A stretch of 18,215 nucleotides of DNA from an uncultured Collinsella sp. (GTDB lineage: Bacteria > Actinomycetota > Coriobacteriia > Coriobacteriales > Coriobacteriaceae). The position numbers and the translations under genes were made by a program. Shown here one piece after another: positions 7,849 through 16,035 of this stretch (positions are counted from its first letter, which is position 1; every line of letters starts with the position of its first letter). The notes below the pieces were generated by a model. That model was not told the origin of the DNA and did not search any database. It worked only from the letters and a program-made list of their open reading frames with translations. The stretch spans positions 1 to 18,215 of the forward strand of contig CABUVB010000015.1 in assembly GCA_902494815.1 (NCBI GenBank). The letters run 5' to 3'.

Positions 7849-8682
7849 ATGCCGACAAACCTTACTTCTTCCTACAGTGTGTTGATGAGCATTTACAAAA
7901 AAGAAAATCCTGCCTATTTAGTTCAAGCTTTAGACAGTATGTTGAACCAAACGGTCTCTCCTGCCGAGATTGTTATGGTCAAGGATGGTCCCCTCACGCA
8001 AGAGCTTGAAGACGTGCTCCAAAATTATGACTCCCTTTATCCCGGACTATTCAATTTTGTTTCGTATGACAAAAACCATGGGCTTGGCTACGCGCTGCGA
8101 CAAGGCGTGGTTGCTTGCTCTAACGAAATTGTTGCTCGTATGGACACTGATGATATTGCTCGTCCAGATCGTATGGAGAAACAGCTTGCCGCTATTGATA
8201 GCGGGCTCGATATGGTCGGAAGCGATGTTATCGAATTCGTCACGTCTCCCAATGAACCTGTTGCGGCTACTGACCTTCCCAAGGGCATCGATGCTATACG
8301 TTCTTATTCCAAAAGGCGAAATCCCTTTCGTCACCCTCCCATGACGTTTAGAAAGTCGAAAGTTATGGAGGCTGGTAACTACAGTTCCGACTTTCTCTAC
8401 TTTGAGGATTGGGACCTTTTTAACAGGATGCTCGCATGTGGCTGCAAGGCGGATAACCTGAGTGAACCGCTTGTTGCGATGCGCGTTAGTGAGGATTTCT
8501 ATGCTCGCAGGGGCGGCTCGCAGTATCTTAAGTACGCTAAAGCATTTAAGCAGGCTCAAGTTGAGCGTGGCTATTTCACAAAACGTGATTATTTCTGTTC
8601 TTATTTGCCGCATGCCGCCGTCTGTCTGATGCCAAATTCCGTTAGAGCGTTGATATATCGTTATTTTCTCAGGAGGTCCTAG
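7849..8682 (+). CDS. Family 2 glycosyltransferase, AmsE-like
   Basis: The protein has 277 aa, with a GT-A fold of the GT2 family. SVLMSIYKKE at 10-19 starts the nucleotide-binding half, KDG is at 45-47, and the metal-binding DxD motif lies in DTDD (99-102) followed by ARPDRM. A likely catalytic-base segment FEDWD is at 185-189. The overall pattern resembles the amylovoran-type AmsE glycosyltransferases. There is no membrane anchor, so it probably acts at the cytoplasmic face and adds one of the first sugars to the lipid-linked primer. Its ATG directly follows the TAG of the sugar transferase gene, which suggests translational coupling. Donor and linkage are unknown. Confidence 0.9.
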   Translation: MPTNLTSSYSVLMSIYKKENPAYLVQALDSMLNQTVSPAEIVMVKDGPLTQELEDVLQNYDSLYPGLFNFVSYDKNHGLGYALRQGVVACSNEIVARMDTDDIARPDRMEKQLAAIDSGLDMVGSDVIEFVTSPNEPVAATDLPKGIDAIRSYSKRRNPFRHPPMTFRKSKVMEAGNYSSDFLYFEDWDLFNRMLACGCKADNLSEPLVAMRVSEDFYARRGGSQYLKYAKAFKQAQVERGYFTKRDYFCSYLPHAAVCLMPNSVRALIYRYFLRRS

Positions 8683-8686
8683 ATAT

Positions 8687-9679
8687 ATGGCTTCTGATAT
8701 TGATAAGCCTCTGGTTAGTGTCATTGTCCCCATGTACAACGTGGGTATGTTCGCGCTTCCTTGCGTAAACTCATTGCTTGGTCAGACTTATTCGAATATC
8801 GAATATATTATCGTAGATGATGGATGTACTGATAATACTATCGACCTTATTGAAGATGCCGTTGGGTCAGACACGCGATTTAAGATTTTGCATAAGGAGA
8901 ACGGTGGTCTTTCTTCTGCGCGCAACTTTGGTACTCAAAGGTGCCACGGTGATTATGTCATGTATGTTGATGGGGACGATTTGATCGATTCGCGAACTGT
9001 TGAGTTGATGGTCGAAGCGGCTGACAAGTATCAAGTTCCGCTCGTTATCGGCTCCTTTGCGAAGACGCCTGTCCTTGATAACTATAAGATAGGTCAGAAT
9101 GTAGAATTCCATGTTGAATCTGGAATTGAGCATTTTCGAAAACTTCTTTTATTAACCGGTGAGAGTGGTTCTGCTTGCGGAAAGCTCTTTGAACGATCTC
9201 TTATTAGCGACCTTGTCTTTCCTGAGGGGCAGCTCTTCGAAGACATGGGTGTAATTGCTAACATTTGTTCCAAAATTCAAAAGGTTGCATTCTCTGATGC
9301 GTGCTTCTATGCATACGTGACGAGACCTGGCTCCATTACGACGCTTACGAACCAGGGTTCCAAGCATGCTAAAGACATGGACAGGGCTATTGAGACCGTT
9401 CGACAATTTGCCGAGCCTGAATTTCAGGGCGAGTTTGAGTGCTTCCAGTCATTCTGTACGCTCCGCGTTGCAATGAGGGTTGATCCGGACGGATTTGATG
9501 ATAAGGCTGAAGCCCAGAATTATTTGAGGAATGCTCGAGGGCTTGCTTGGAGGGCATCGAAGAACCCATATGCTTGTTCAAAATGGAGACTGCGTTGTGC
9601 TCTCTTTTCTATCTCTCCTAGGATTCATAACGCTTTCTATGCGTTATATGCTGCAATTTCTGGTAAGGCAATCGGGTAA
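8687..9679 (+). CDS. Family 2 glycosyltransferase
   Basis: The protein has 330 aa. The GT2 GT-A domain starts at residue 10 (VSVIVPMYN), with VDDG at 43-46, NGGLSSARN at 72-80, the metal-binding DGDD at 95-98, and a later FEDMG segment serving as the acidic catalytic-base region. The C-terminal 100 residues are helical and not diagnostic. A strong AGGAGGT at 8671-8677 inside the end of the preceding gene fixes the ATG. It would extend the lipid-linked repeat unit on the cytoplasmic side; sugar and linkage are unknown. The DNA is noticeably more AT-rich than thrS. Confidence 0.92.
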   Translation: MASDIDKPLVSVIVPMYNVGMFALPCVNSLLGQTYSNIEYIIVDDGCTDNTIDLIEDAVGSDTRFKILHKENGGLSSARNFGTQRCHGDYVMYVDGDDLIDSRTVELMVEAADKYQVPLVIGSFAKTPVLDNYKIGQNVEFHVESGIEHFRKLLLLTGESGSACGKLFERSLISDLVFPEGQLFEDMGVIANICSKIQKVAFSDACFYAYVTRPGSITTLTNQGSKHAKDMDRAIETVRQFAEPEFQGEFECFQSFCTLRVAMRVDPDGFDDKAEAQNYLRNARGLAWRASKNPYACSKWRLRCALFSISPRIHNAFYALYAAISGKAIG

Positions 9680-9703
9680 CTCCTATAATTAAAGGTTGAT
9701 AAG

Positions 9704-9871
9704 ATGATTTTTTCAGCTAGCGCGCATTTGTTTAACGTTACTGAATGCCACGGCGGCTTTTTGTATAACATTTACTTTCAAGATGGTTTTAACTGTTATG
9801 TTGGTGTTTTCGACACGGTTTCGACCGGAGGAAAATCAACATTTTACAAACGATATACAAAGCAGGTGTAG
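9704..9871 (+). CDS. Unrecognised 55-aa small ORF between glycosyltransferase and polymerase genes
   Basis: An ATG at 9704 preceded by AAAGG (about 8 bases) opens 55 codons ending at TAG 9869-9871, two bases before the polymerase ATG. The product is rich in Phe, Tyr and Gly with two Cys. It has no membrane helix or signal peptide, and I recognise no family. The ribosome binding site, the in-operon position and the near-contact with the next gene support translation, perhaps as a coupling ORF. It could instead be the C-terminal remnant of a lost gene. No other ORF fits the 194-base gap. Confidence 0.45.
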   Translation: MIFSASAHLFNVTECHGGFLYNIYFQDGFNCYVGVFDTVSTGGKSTFYKRYTKQV

Positions 9872-9873
9872 AG

Positions 9874-10989
9874 ATGCCAATCTACTTCATTGCCTTTGTG
9901 TCCCATATTGCATTGCTATATTTTTCGGTAAAGATAACTAATAAGCACGTCAGTTTTCTTCTTGCGGTTATTTCGGTTCTCCCCCTTTGCTTGGTGGCGG
10001 GGCTGCGTGATGCATCTGTCGGTACCGATACCTCGGCATATCCCCTCAGGTGTTTTTATGCCTCGCAGTATTATTCGCTCACAGGTGCTATGGGTGCTTG
10101 CTCAGATCAAGAGCCGCTATTCGTGATTCTCTTCTGGATTCTGGGAAGACTGACTGGTGATTTCCACGCTGTTCTTTTTCTTTGTGAAGCCATCGTTCTC
10201 CTTCCCTATATTTTAGTTGTTAGAAAGTTGTATCCTCGCGGGTATCCTATCGTAGGTTTCTTTCTATGTTTCGTTGTGTTTGGTTATACGTTAAACATAA
10301 TTAGGCAATGTATTGCTACTAGTTTGCTCGTCATGATGGTCTATGAGCTGTTCCGCGAGAAACGCGGCCCCGCTATTGTTTATTTGTTTCTTGCAGTTGG
10401 CTTTCACAAGATGTCTATCATGGGACTTTTTATTTGGATTATTTATATTTCATGCTTCAACCGCGGGCGCGAACGTTCGTATAAGACCGTTGCACTTCTT
10501 GCATGCGTTGGCGTTATCATTTTTACTATTTGCGTGATTATGATTGGCCCGGATGTAATGGAGATCGTATCTCTATTTACGTCGTCATATAGCTTTCAGA
10601 TCAAACACGCTGGAATGGGCTCATTTAATACCACAATGCTTATTTATTTTCTATTTTGCCTTGCTATATGGATGTTAGGCAGTAAGGGTTTGATCTCGAA
10701 CTTCGATCGATGGACGCTTAATTTCTATACGAGCAGCGGCATAATTTCTTCCCTATTCGCTCAACTTGCGAGCATCAGTCCTGAGCTAATTCGACTGAGT
10801 TTCCCTTTTCTTTTCATTTCAGGTTTTGTTTACCCCTTTTTGTCTGAAAACCTTGGCAGAGAGCGGTTTCTAACTGGGGCTCTGGGTGTTTTATTTTTCG
10901 TGTTTTATTTTGTCATTACGTTTGTATATGGCGGCAGTTGCGATCTTTTTCCGTATTCGTCGGCACTATTAGGAGTTATTTATGCATGA
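9874..10989 (+). CDS. EpsG-type polysaccharide polymerase (Wzy)
   Basis: The protein has 371 aa and is strongly hydrophobic, with about 9-11 membrane segments. The N-terminal half holds the EpsG/O-antigen polymerase marks: GLRDASVGTDTSAY after the second helix, and later NIIRQCIATSL and GFHKMSIMG. This family joins repeat units outside the cytoplasmic membrane in Wzx/Wzy pathways. It is the only polymerase candidate in the locus and works with the flippase at 14620. The start is ATG 9874 with AGG about 8 bases upstream, two bases after the small ORF. Its end overlaps the next gene by 8 bases. It is very AT-rich compared with the flanks, typical of exchanged wzy genes. Confidence 0.88.
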   Translation: MPIYFIAFVSHIALLYFSVKITNKHVSFLLAVISVLPLCLVAGLRDASVGTDTSAYPLRCFYASQYYSLTGAMGACSDQEPLFVILFWILGRLTGDFHAVLFLCEAIVLLPYILVVRKLYPRGYPIVGFFLCFVVFGYTLNIIRQCIATSLLVMMVYELFREKRGPAIVYLFLAVGFHKMSIMGLFIWIIYISCFNRGRERSYKTVALLACVGVIIFTICVIMIGPDVMEIVSLFTSSYSFQIKHAGMGSFNTTMLIYFLFCLAIWMLGSKGLISNFDRWTLNFYTSSGIISSLFAQLASISPELIRLSFPFLFISGFVYPFLSENLGRERFLTGALGVLFFVFYFVITFVYGGSCDLFPYSSALLGVIYA

Positions 10990-11977
10990 CGAAACGCCTG
11001 ACATCAGTATTGTTGTACCGGTATATAACACCGAGCGTTTTCTCCCCGCTTGTCTGGAATCTATTGATATTCAAGGAACCGGCTCTTTTGAGGTGATTCT
11101 TGTGGATGATGGTTCCACCGATGGATCTCCTGAGATCTGCGATGCTTATTGCAACAAGCGCGAGAGAGCTTTCGTTATTCACAAGGACAACGAAGGTCTT
11201 CTCGCTGCACGACGAGACGGTCTTCGCGAGGCAAGTGGGCGTTATATTCTTTCGCTCGACTCCGATGACGCTCTTCTTGAAGGTTGCATTAAAAAGGTAT
11301 GCGATGTAATTGCCTCGACTGGTGCTGATATCATTTCATTTGATTTCACTATGGGATTGATGCCTATAAAACCCTCGTTAAAAGTTGATATCTGTTCTGG
11401 TATGCATACGGGTGAGTCATTTAATGCTGTTAAAAGCCTGTTGTGCGGATGCGATTTCAATAGTGTTTGGAATAAGGTCATTCGGAGAGATTTATTTGCC
11501 AGTGACGAGTGGTACTCGAAACGAGTTGGCCTTATGCACGGTGAGGATCTTTGCCAACTTCTTCCTGTTTTCGATATTGCAAAGAGTTTATTTCACATTG
11601 ACGAACCGCTTTACTACTATCGTCAGCATGACGCTAATAGTACGAAGCAGTTTAAAGAAGATCAGATAACTGATTGGAGCTTTGTAAGCGACGAATTGAT
11701 TCGCTATGCGAGTGAATGGTCGAGCGATTCAGTCAAAAATGCCAATAGGGGTATCAGTCGACACTATTGTGATCTTGATGAAGTTCTTTGGCATTGTGAA
11801 GTGGATAAAGAGGTGAAAAGACAATTTGATAAAACAATTAAAAGCGAGTATCAGAGGCGAATCAGTAATTGTCCGGACTATATTCATGGTCTTGTTTTGT
11901 CAAATTGCAGTATCGTTTCTTTTGCTGCTCGGCACATACTAAGCAGCTTTAAATGCCTCCGTCGTCTCTTTCTATAA
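10982..11977 (+). CDS. Family 2 glycosyltransferase
   Basis: The protein has 331 aa. The GT2 domain begins at residue 8 (ISIVVPVYN), with VDDGSTD at 41-47, the DxD motif in DSDD at 93-96, and HGED at 186-189, the usual acidic motif of EpsJ/CpsJ-like enzymes. The C-terminal helical tail ends in basic and hydrophobic residues (about 310-331) that may touch the membrane. The ATG lies inside the last codons of the polymerase gene (8-base overlap), so translation is probably coupled. It is the last gene before a 400-base gap. Acceptor and donor are unknown. Confidence 0.92.
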   Translation: MHDETPDISIVVPVYNTERFLPACLESIDIQGTGSFEVILVDDGSTDGSPEICDAYCNKRERAFVIHKDNEGLLAARRDGLREASGRYILSLDSDDALLEGCIKKVCDVIASTGADIISFDFTMGLMPIKPSLKVDICSGMHTGESFNAVKSLLCGCDFNSVWNKVIRRDLFASDEWYSKRVGLMHGEDLCQLLPVFDIAKSLFHIDEPLYYYRQHDANSTKQFKEDQITDWSFVSDELIRYASEWSSDSVKNANRGISRHYCDLDEVLWHCEVDKEVKRQFDKTIKSEYQRRISNCPDYIHGLVLSNCSIVSFAARHILSSFKCLRRLFL

Positions 11978-12376
11978 TGCAGGTCATTATTGCTTTTTAC
12001 TAATATCTTTAGATGGAGCATTATTATTCTTGACCAAGCCTGTCCTTAGCTTTCGACTAAGTGGCGAGCATTTACGATTGAACCGACATAGAGGACTTGG
12101 TTCTGTCGTGCGGTGTATTCATTCCTAGGGCTTTAGTTATTTCGGTTGATGCTTAGAAGCTGGTCTTCGCACTTTTTTCAAAGAAGATCTCCAACGTCCC
12201 CATGTTCTGGGTGAGGCCATAGACGCTTACGTTTGTGATTTATTGTTTGTAGCCTATTCCTCTATGGGGTGCTGTCTGCGATTGGTCTTGTTGATTGCAT
12301 GATAGGGCATCATGACTAAAATGTCCGAATCGATGGAAATGCATCTTTATTCGACTTTGAAGATGGGAGGAGTCAA
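11978..12376. other. Gene-free AT-rich gap inside the capsule locus
   Basis: No ORF above about 35 codons was found on the strands and frames I read. A weak hairpin (ATAATG 11974-11979 with CATTAT 11985-11990) follows the previous stop. Near the right end are the dyad CATGAT-AGGGC-ATCATG (12298-12314) and a 33-codon ORF (12312-12413) that covers the ribosome binding site of the next gene. On the minus strand a stretch of about 28 codons ending near 12170 reads like protein but is stop-bounded. I cannot identify any transposase or glycosyltransferase remnant. Confidence 0.5.
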
Positions 12377-13540
12377 TTGTTGCAGATTCTTAATTCAATT
12401 AAGAAAGTCATAAAACTTTTACTTTCCAGCCCTATTTATGATGGTTTACTCAGGTTAAGTCGTCGTTCCGATGCTATAACCTATGCGTCTAAGGCGAAGC
12501 TGAGTATGGTTTCCCAGAGACCGTCCAATATGTTCATGCCGATTGTTTTTAAGGAAAGCGTATCTTACGACATTTCTATTATTGTGCCTGTGTATAACGT
12601 TGAGAAATACCTCAAACCCTGTCTAGACTCCATTGTGACTCAGGAGTTTTCTGGCAAGTTTGAGGTTATTATTGTCGATGATGGGTCTAAAGACGATTCT
12701 GGTGCTATAGCCGATTCGTATGGATTAATGCCCAATGTTCTTGTAATTCACCAGGTAAACGGCGGTCTTTCCGCAGCGCGCAATGCGGGTCTTAGGGTTT
12801 CTCGCGGTAAGTACATCATGTTCGTGGATTCTGATGACATGATCGGGCCAGGGTATCTTGAGGCTATGTGGAGCAGGCTCGTTCAAACATCTGCGGATTT
12901 CGTTACATCGACTTTTAGATATATGTCTGATGATGGTTTGGTTGGCGAGATAGAGAACGATAGAGCTAGTTGGATGGTGCCGTGGGGCAGACTATATCGT
13001 CGTGAAGTCTGGAATCGACTAGGTTTTCCCGTAGGCGCATGGTATGAAGATCTGATTCATCCGTTATGGATTGATTCTTTCTTCAAGGATGAGCCTTGTT
13101 ATGATTTGAGCGGCTATTATTACCGAATCCGTCCTGGATCCATTATGCAGTCTACCCCTACTAATGTTAAGGGCCTTGATTCGTATTGGGTTCTCGATGA
13201 ATTGATTTCTTATCGTTCGGAGCTTGGAATTTCTTACTCTCAGGAAGACTTCGATCGTATTCTTCCTCTGTTCGGGCCGCTTTTGCTTGGGAGAACCGTT
13301 GCCTTGGACAACAGCGCGCGTAAAACAATGTTTGCTTGTTGTTGCGACACGTTTAATTCAATTGATGATTTTAAGACGAAGAACACATCGTTAAACGGCA
13401 GATGGAGGGATATCGAGAGATCTCTTCGTTCTTCGGATTATAACCGTTATCTTCTCGCTTCTCTTGCCCTTGCGGCGCAGGGGGGTTCTGGGCTTAGTGT
13501 TTCAGATGCAATTAATATTTGGGTGAACAGGAACAGATAA
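12377..13540 (+). CDS. Family 2 glycosyltransferase with N-terminal extension, TTG start
   Basis: The protein has 387 aa. About 63 residues precede the GT2 domain, including a basic amphipathic stretch at 9-30 that may bind the membrane. The domain has ISIIVPVYN at 66-74, VDDG at 100-103, GGLSAARNAG at 129-138, DSDD at 151-154, and YED at 223-225 in place of the usual HGED/FED. The start is TTG: GGGAGGAG (12366-12372) lies 4 bases before TTG 12377 and 7 before TTG 12380, so the true start may be one codon later. After the 400-base gap it may begin its own transcript or rely on read-through helped by the antiterminator. It ends 3 bases before the pyruvyl transferase gene. Confidence 0.9.
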   Translation: MLQILNSIKKVIKLLLSSPIYDGLLRLSRRSDAITYASKAKLSMVSQRPSNMFMPIVFKESVSYDISIIVPVYNVEKYLKPCLDSIVTQEFSGKFEVIIVDDGSKDDSGAIADSYGLMPNVLVIHQVNGGLSAARNAGLRVSRGKYIMFVDSDDMIGPGYLEAMWSRLVQTSADFVTSTFRYMSDDGLVGEIENDRASWMVPWGRLYRREVWNRLGFPVGAWYEDLIHPLWIDSFFKDEPCYDLSGYYYRIRPGSIMQSTPTNVKGLDSYWVLDELISYRSELGISYSQEDFDRILPLFGPLLLGRTVALDNSARKTMFACCCDTFNSIDDFKTKNTSLNGRWRDIERSLRSSDYNRYLLASLALAAQGGSGLSVSDAINIWVNRNR

Positions 13541-13543
13541 ATA

Positions 13544-14620
13544 ATGAAAATCGGAACGATTACTTTTCACGGCGCATTGAACTTCGGGTCTGCGCTTCAG
13601 TCTCATGCGCTTCAAGTGGTTTTGGAAAATATGGGACATGAAGTGCAAATTATCGACTACCGTTCTCACGATTATGAACAGTATAAGCTGCTTCAGCTCC
13701 GACATCCAAAGGCTACGCTGCGAACATTGCGCTGTTTAAATAGGTATTTGTCAAGAAAGACTGCATTCGAGGATTTTTCAAATAAATATTTCGGCATGAC
13801 GAAGAAGTCTTATCGCTGGCAAAATGAAGAGGAGATGTGCGAGCTTGCGGATCAGTTTGATTGCTTTATTTGTGGTAGCGATCAAATTTGGAATCTCGAT
13901 TGTACACAAGGTGTTGTTGGCCCCTATTTCCTTTCATTCGCTGGAGATAGACGTCGAGTCGCTTACGCTCCCAGTCTTGCGCACACTTACTTTAGACCTG
14001 AGAATTTTGATGAACAGCTTGTATCCGAGTTGCTCTCAAGGTTTGATTTCTTGTCTGTTCGCGAGGAGGAGACGGTTCCGTTATTTCAGCCCCTTGTCGA
14101 TGCGCCTATAGATGTTGTCTTAGATCCCACACTTTTGTTGGATTCTGACGACTACGCAGATATGGCATCTAAAGATGTTTTGCAGGGTGAATATATATTT
14201 ATGTATCTACTACGCAAGTGCCCCGAACTTATTGAGAGCACCGTCGCGATGACGGAAGCAACGGGCATGAAGGTTGCTTACATATCTGATAAAAACCTAG
14301 ATATCCCAAATTCTATTAACCTGTTTGGTGTTGGCCCTGAGGAGTTCGTCTCGCTTATTGCGCACGCAAGCCTTATTCTTACCAATTCCTTTCATGCAAC
14401 TGTATTCTCAGTTCTCTTTCATAGGCCCTTCCGCGTATATGCGACTGATAAGTCTGGTGCGCGTATGCGCGACTTGCTGAGTAATATCGGGCTGTCTGAC
14501 CGTTGCGTCGATGTTATGTGCGCCGACGATATTGTCCCTTGTGAGTGGAGTGACGTGGACTCTCGCCTGGATTCTCTGCGGGAGCATTCCTGTGCTTATC
14601 TTAGAAAGGCGCTTTCGTAA
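13544..14620 (+). CDS. Polysaccharide pyruvyl transferase family protein
   Basis: The protein has 358 aa. The family (PF04230, CsaB-like GT-B fold) adds a pyruvate ketal from phosphoenolpyruvate to a sugar, giving the polymer negative charge. Visible marks are TFHGALNFGSALQSHAL at 7-23, CGSDQIWN at 110-117, SVRE at 171-174, LDPTLLL at 193-199, and TNSFHATVFS at 280-289. There is no signal peptide, so it acts in the cytoplasm on the lipid-linked unit. The ATG is 3 bases after the previous stop, with AGG about 10 bases upstream. The companion Fe-S oxidoreductase two genes downstream is a frequent partner of this subfamily. Some members may not be pyruvyl transferases, so the exact donor is inferred. 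Confidence 0.9.
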   Translation: MKIGTITFHGALNFGSALQSHALQVVLENMGHEVQIIDYRSHDYEQYKLLQLRHPKATLRTLRCLNRYLSRKTAFEDFSNKYFGMTKKSYRWQNEEEMCELADQFDCFICGSDQIWNLDCTQGVVGPYFLSFAGDRRRVAYAPSLAHTYFRPENFDEQLVSELLSRFDFLSVREEETVPLFQPLVDAPIDVVLDPTLLLDSDDYADMASKDVLQGEYIFMYLLRKCPELIESTVAMTEATGMKVAYISDKNLDIPNSINLFGVGPEEFVSLIAHASLILTNSFHATVFSVLFHRPFRVYATDKSGARMRDLLSNIGLSDRCVDVMCADDIVPCEWSDVDSRLDSLREHSCAYLRKALS

Positions 14621-16023
14621 TGGGGGAGACGCGTCGGCTTATTAAGAACACTGGCATTATTGCGGTGGGCGGAATGGCAACCAAGCTTGTTTCGTTTCTT
14701 TTGCTGCCGCTCTATACCTCAGTTCTTTCCACTGGCGACTATGGTACCGTCGACTACATCAATACTATCGCCCTGTTCTGCGTTCCTGCTGTCTCCCTAC
14801 TTATGGATGAAGCACTGTTTCGGTTCCTCATCGATTGTCGCACCGATGGTGATCGGTCTAAGGCCGTGACCGCGTCTTGTGCTGTTCTTCTTGCTGGCTG
14901 CGCGTGCTTTGCGGTCTTGGCGATTCTCGTCTGGTTGCTATTTATGCCAGAAAATCTTGGCTGGGTCGTGGGCCTTGTTGTCGCTGGCGCGCTTCTGCAG
15001 ATGGCTTCTGCGGTCCTACGTGGTTTCGGGGATACCGTGGGTTACTCCGTCATGAATTTCACTGCGAGCGCTCTTACCATCGTGCTAAACGTTCTGTTTA
15101 TCGCTGTTCTGCGTTGGGGGGTTGTGGGCATGCTTTCCGCCACGGTTATTGCGCAGGGCGGCGTTGCCCTCGTGTTCATGGTCATGCGGAAGCTCTGGCG
15201 CTATATCGATCCGTCGGCTTTCTCCATTTCCTATGCTCGAGACCTCCTACGGTATTCCTTTCCGCTCATTCCCAACAAGGTTTCCTGGACTATTAACAAC
15301 CTGCTAGACAGGCTGATTATCATGAATACGCTCGGTGCTTCTGCCGCCGGCGTGTACGCCGTCTCTTACAAGTTCCCCGGTGTCATGGACCAGGTGTATG
15401 GCTTCTTCTATCAATCTTGGAAGGAGAGCTCGGCGCGCGTCCTCAACTCCGATGAGGACGAGTCGACTTTCTATAACTCTGTGTATCGTGCGCTAAGGCG
15501 TTTCATGATGAGCGTCGTTCTGCTTATGTCTGCGCTTATGCCCCTCGTGTACGGCATCCTGATTAAGGGTTCATTCGGTGAGGGCCTGCTGTATGTGCCG
15601 ATATTGCTCCTGGCGACGTACTTCAGCAACATCTCCGGCTTTTACGGTGGCATCTTTACCGCACATAAGGAAACCGGAATTATGGGTACTACCACTGCGG
15701 TGTCTGCAGCCCTTTGCGCCGTTCTGTGTGTTGTGTTGATTCCGCACTTCGGTCTTTATGGTGCATCTGTTGCAACGCTTTTGGCGATGATCGTGGTTAA
15801 TGAGTACCGCAGAATTAAGGTCACTAAGTTTACGAAGCTTGTCGAAGACCGGGTTGAGCAGGTTTTAACTTTAGTTTCAATTGTCGGCGTATTCGTTTTC
15901 TATTATCTGTCCGCTTACGGTGCGGGCATCTTAAGCTCGATCGCCTGCCTGGCAATTGCGCTGGCTTTTTCCGTTTATATGAACGCCGATATTCTGCGCA
16001 AGTTCATTTCGGCTTGCAAATAG
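14620..16023 (+). CDS. Wzx-type polysaccharide flippase (MOP superfamily)
   Basis: The protein has 467 aa with about 12-14 membrane helices. The start LIKNTGIIAVGGMATKLVSFLLLPLY is a classic polysaccharide-synthesis flippase opening, and SFPLIPNKVSWTINNLLDR in the middle matches the second half of the family. It moves undecaprenyl-diphosphate-linked repeat units across the cytoplasmic membrane to the polymerase. The ATG overlaps the TAA of the pyruvyl transferase gene by one base (TAATG), with AGAAAGG 10 bases upstream, so translation is coupled. Its DNA is more GC-rich than that of the polymerase gene, suggesting a different history within the locus. Confidence 0.93.
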   Translation: MGETRRLIKNTGIIAVGGMATKLVSFLLLPLYTSVLSTGDYGTVDYINTIALFCVPAVSLLMDEALFRFLIDCRTDGDRSKAVTASCAVLLAGCACFAVLAILVWLLFMPENLGWVVGLVVAGALLQMASAVLRGFGDTVGYSVMNFTASALTIVLNVLFIAVLRWGVVGMLSATVIAQGGVALVFMVMRKLWRYIDPSAFSISYARDLLRYSFPLIPNKVSWTINNLLDRLIIMNTLGASAAGVYAVSYKFPGVMDQVYGFFYQSWKESSARVLNSDEDESTFYNSVYRALRRFMMSVVLLMSALMPLVYGILIKGSFGEGLLYVPILLLATYFSNISGFYGGIFTAHKETGIMGTTTAVSAALCAVLCVVLIPHFGLYGASVATLLAMIVVNEYRRIKVTKFTKLVEDRVEQVLTLVSIVGVFVFYYLSAYGAGILSSIACLAIALAFSVYMNADILRKFISACK

Positions 16024-16035
16024 GGGGATAACTGC

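Noticed and set aside
11974..11999. Rho-independent terminator inside the capsule locus
   Set aside because: ATAATG/CATTAT is a 6-bp AT-rich stem overlapping the stop codon and with TTGC before the T run; too weak to call.
11978..12376. Insertion sequence or transposase remnant
   Set aside because: Short stop-bounded peptides can be read on the minus strand, but no transposase motif, terminal inverted repeat or target duplication was seen.
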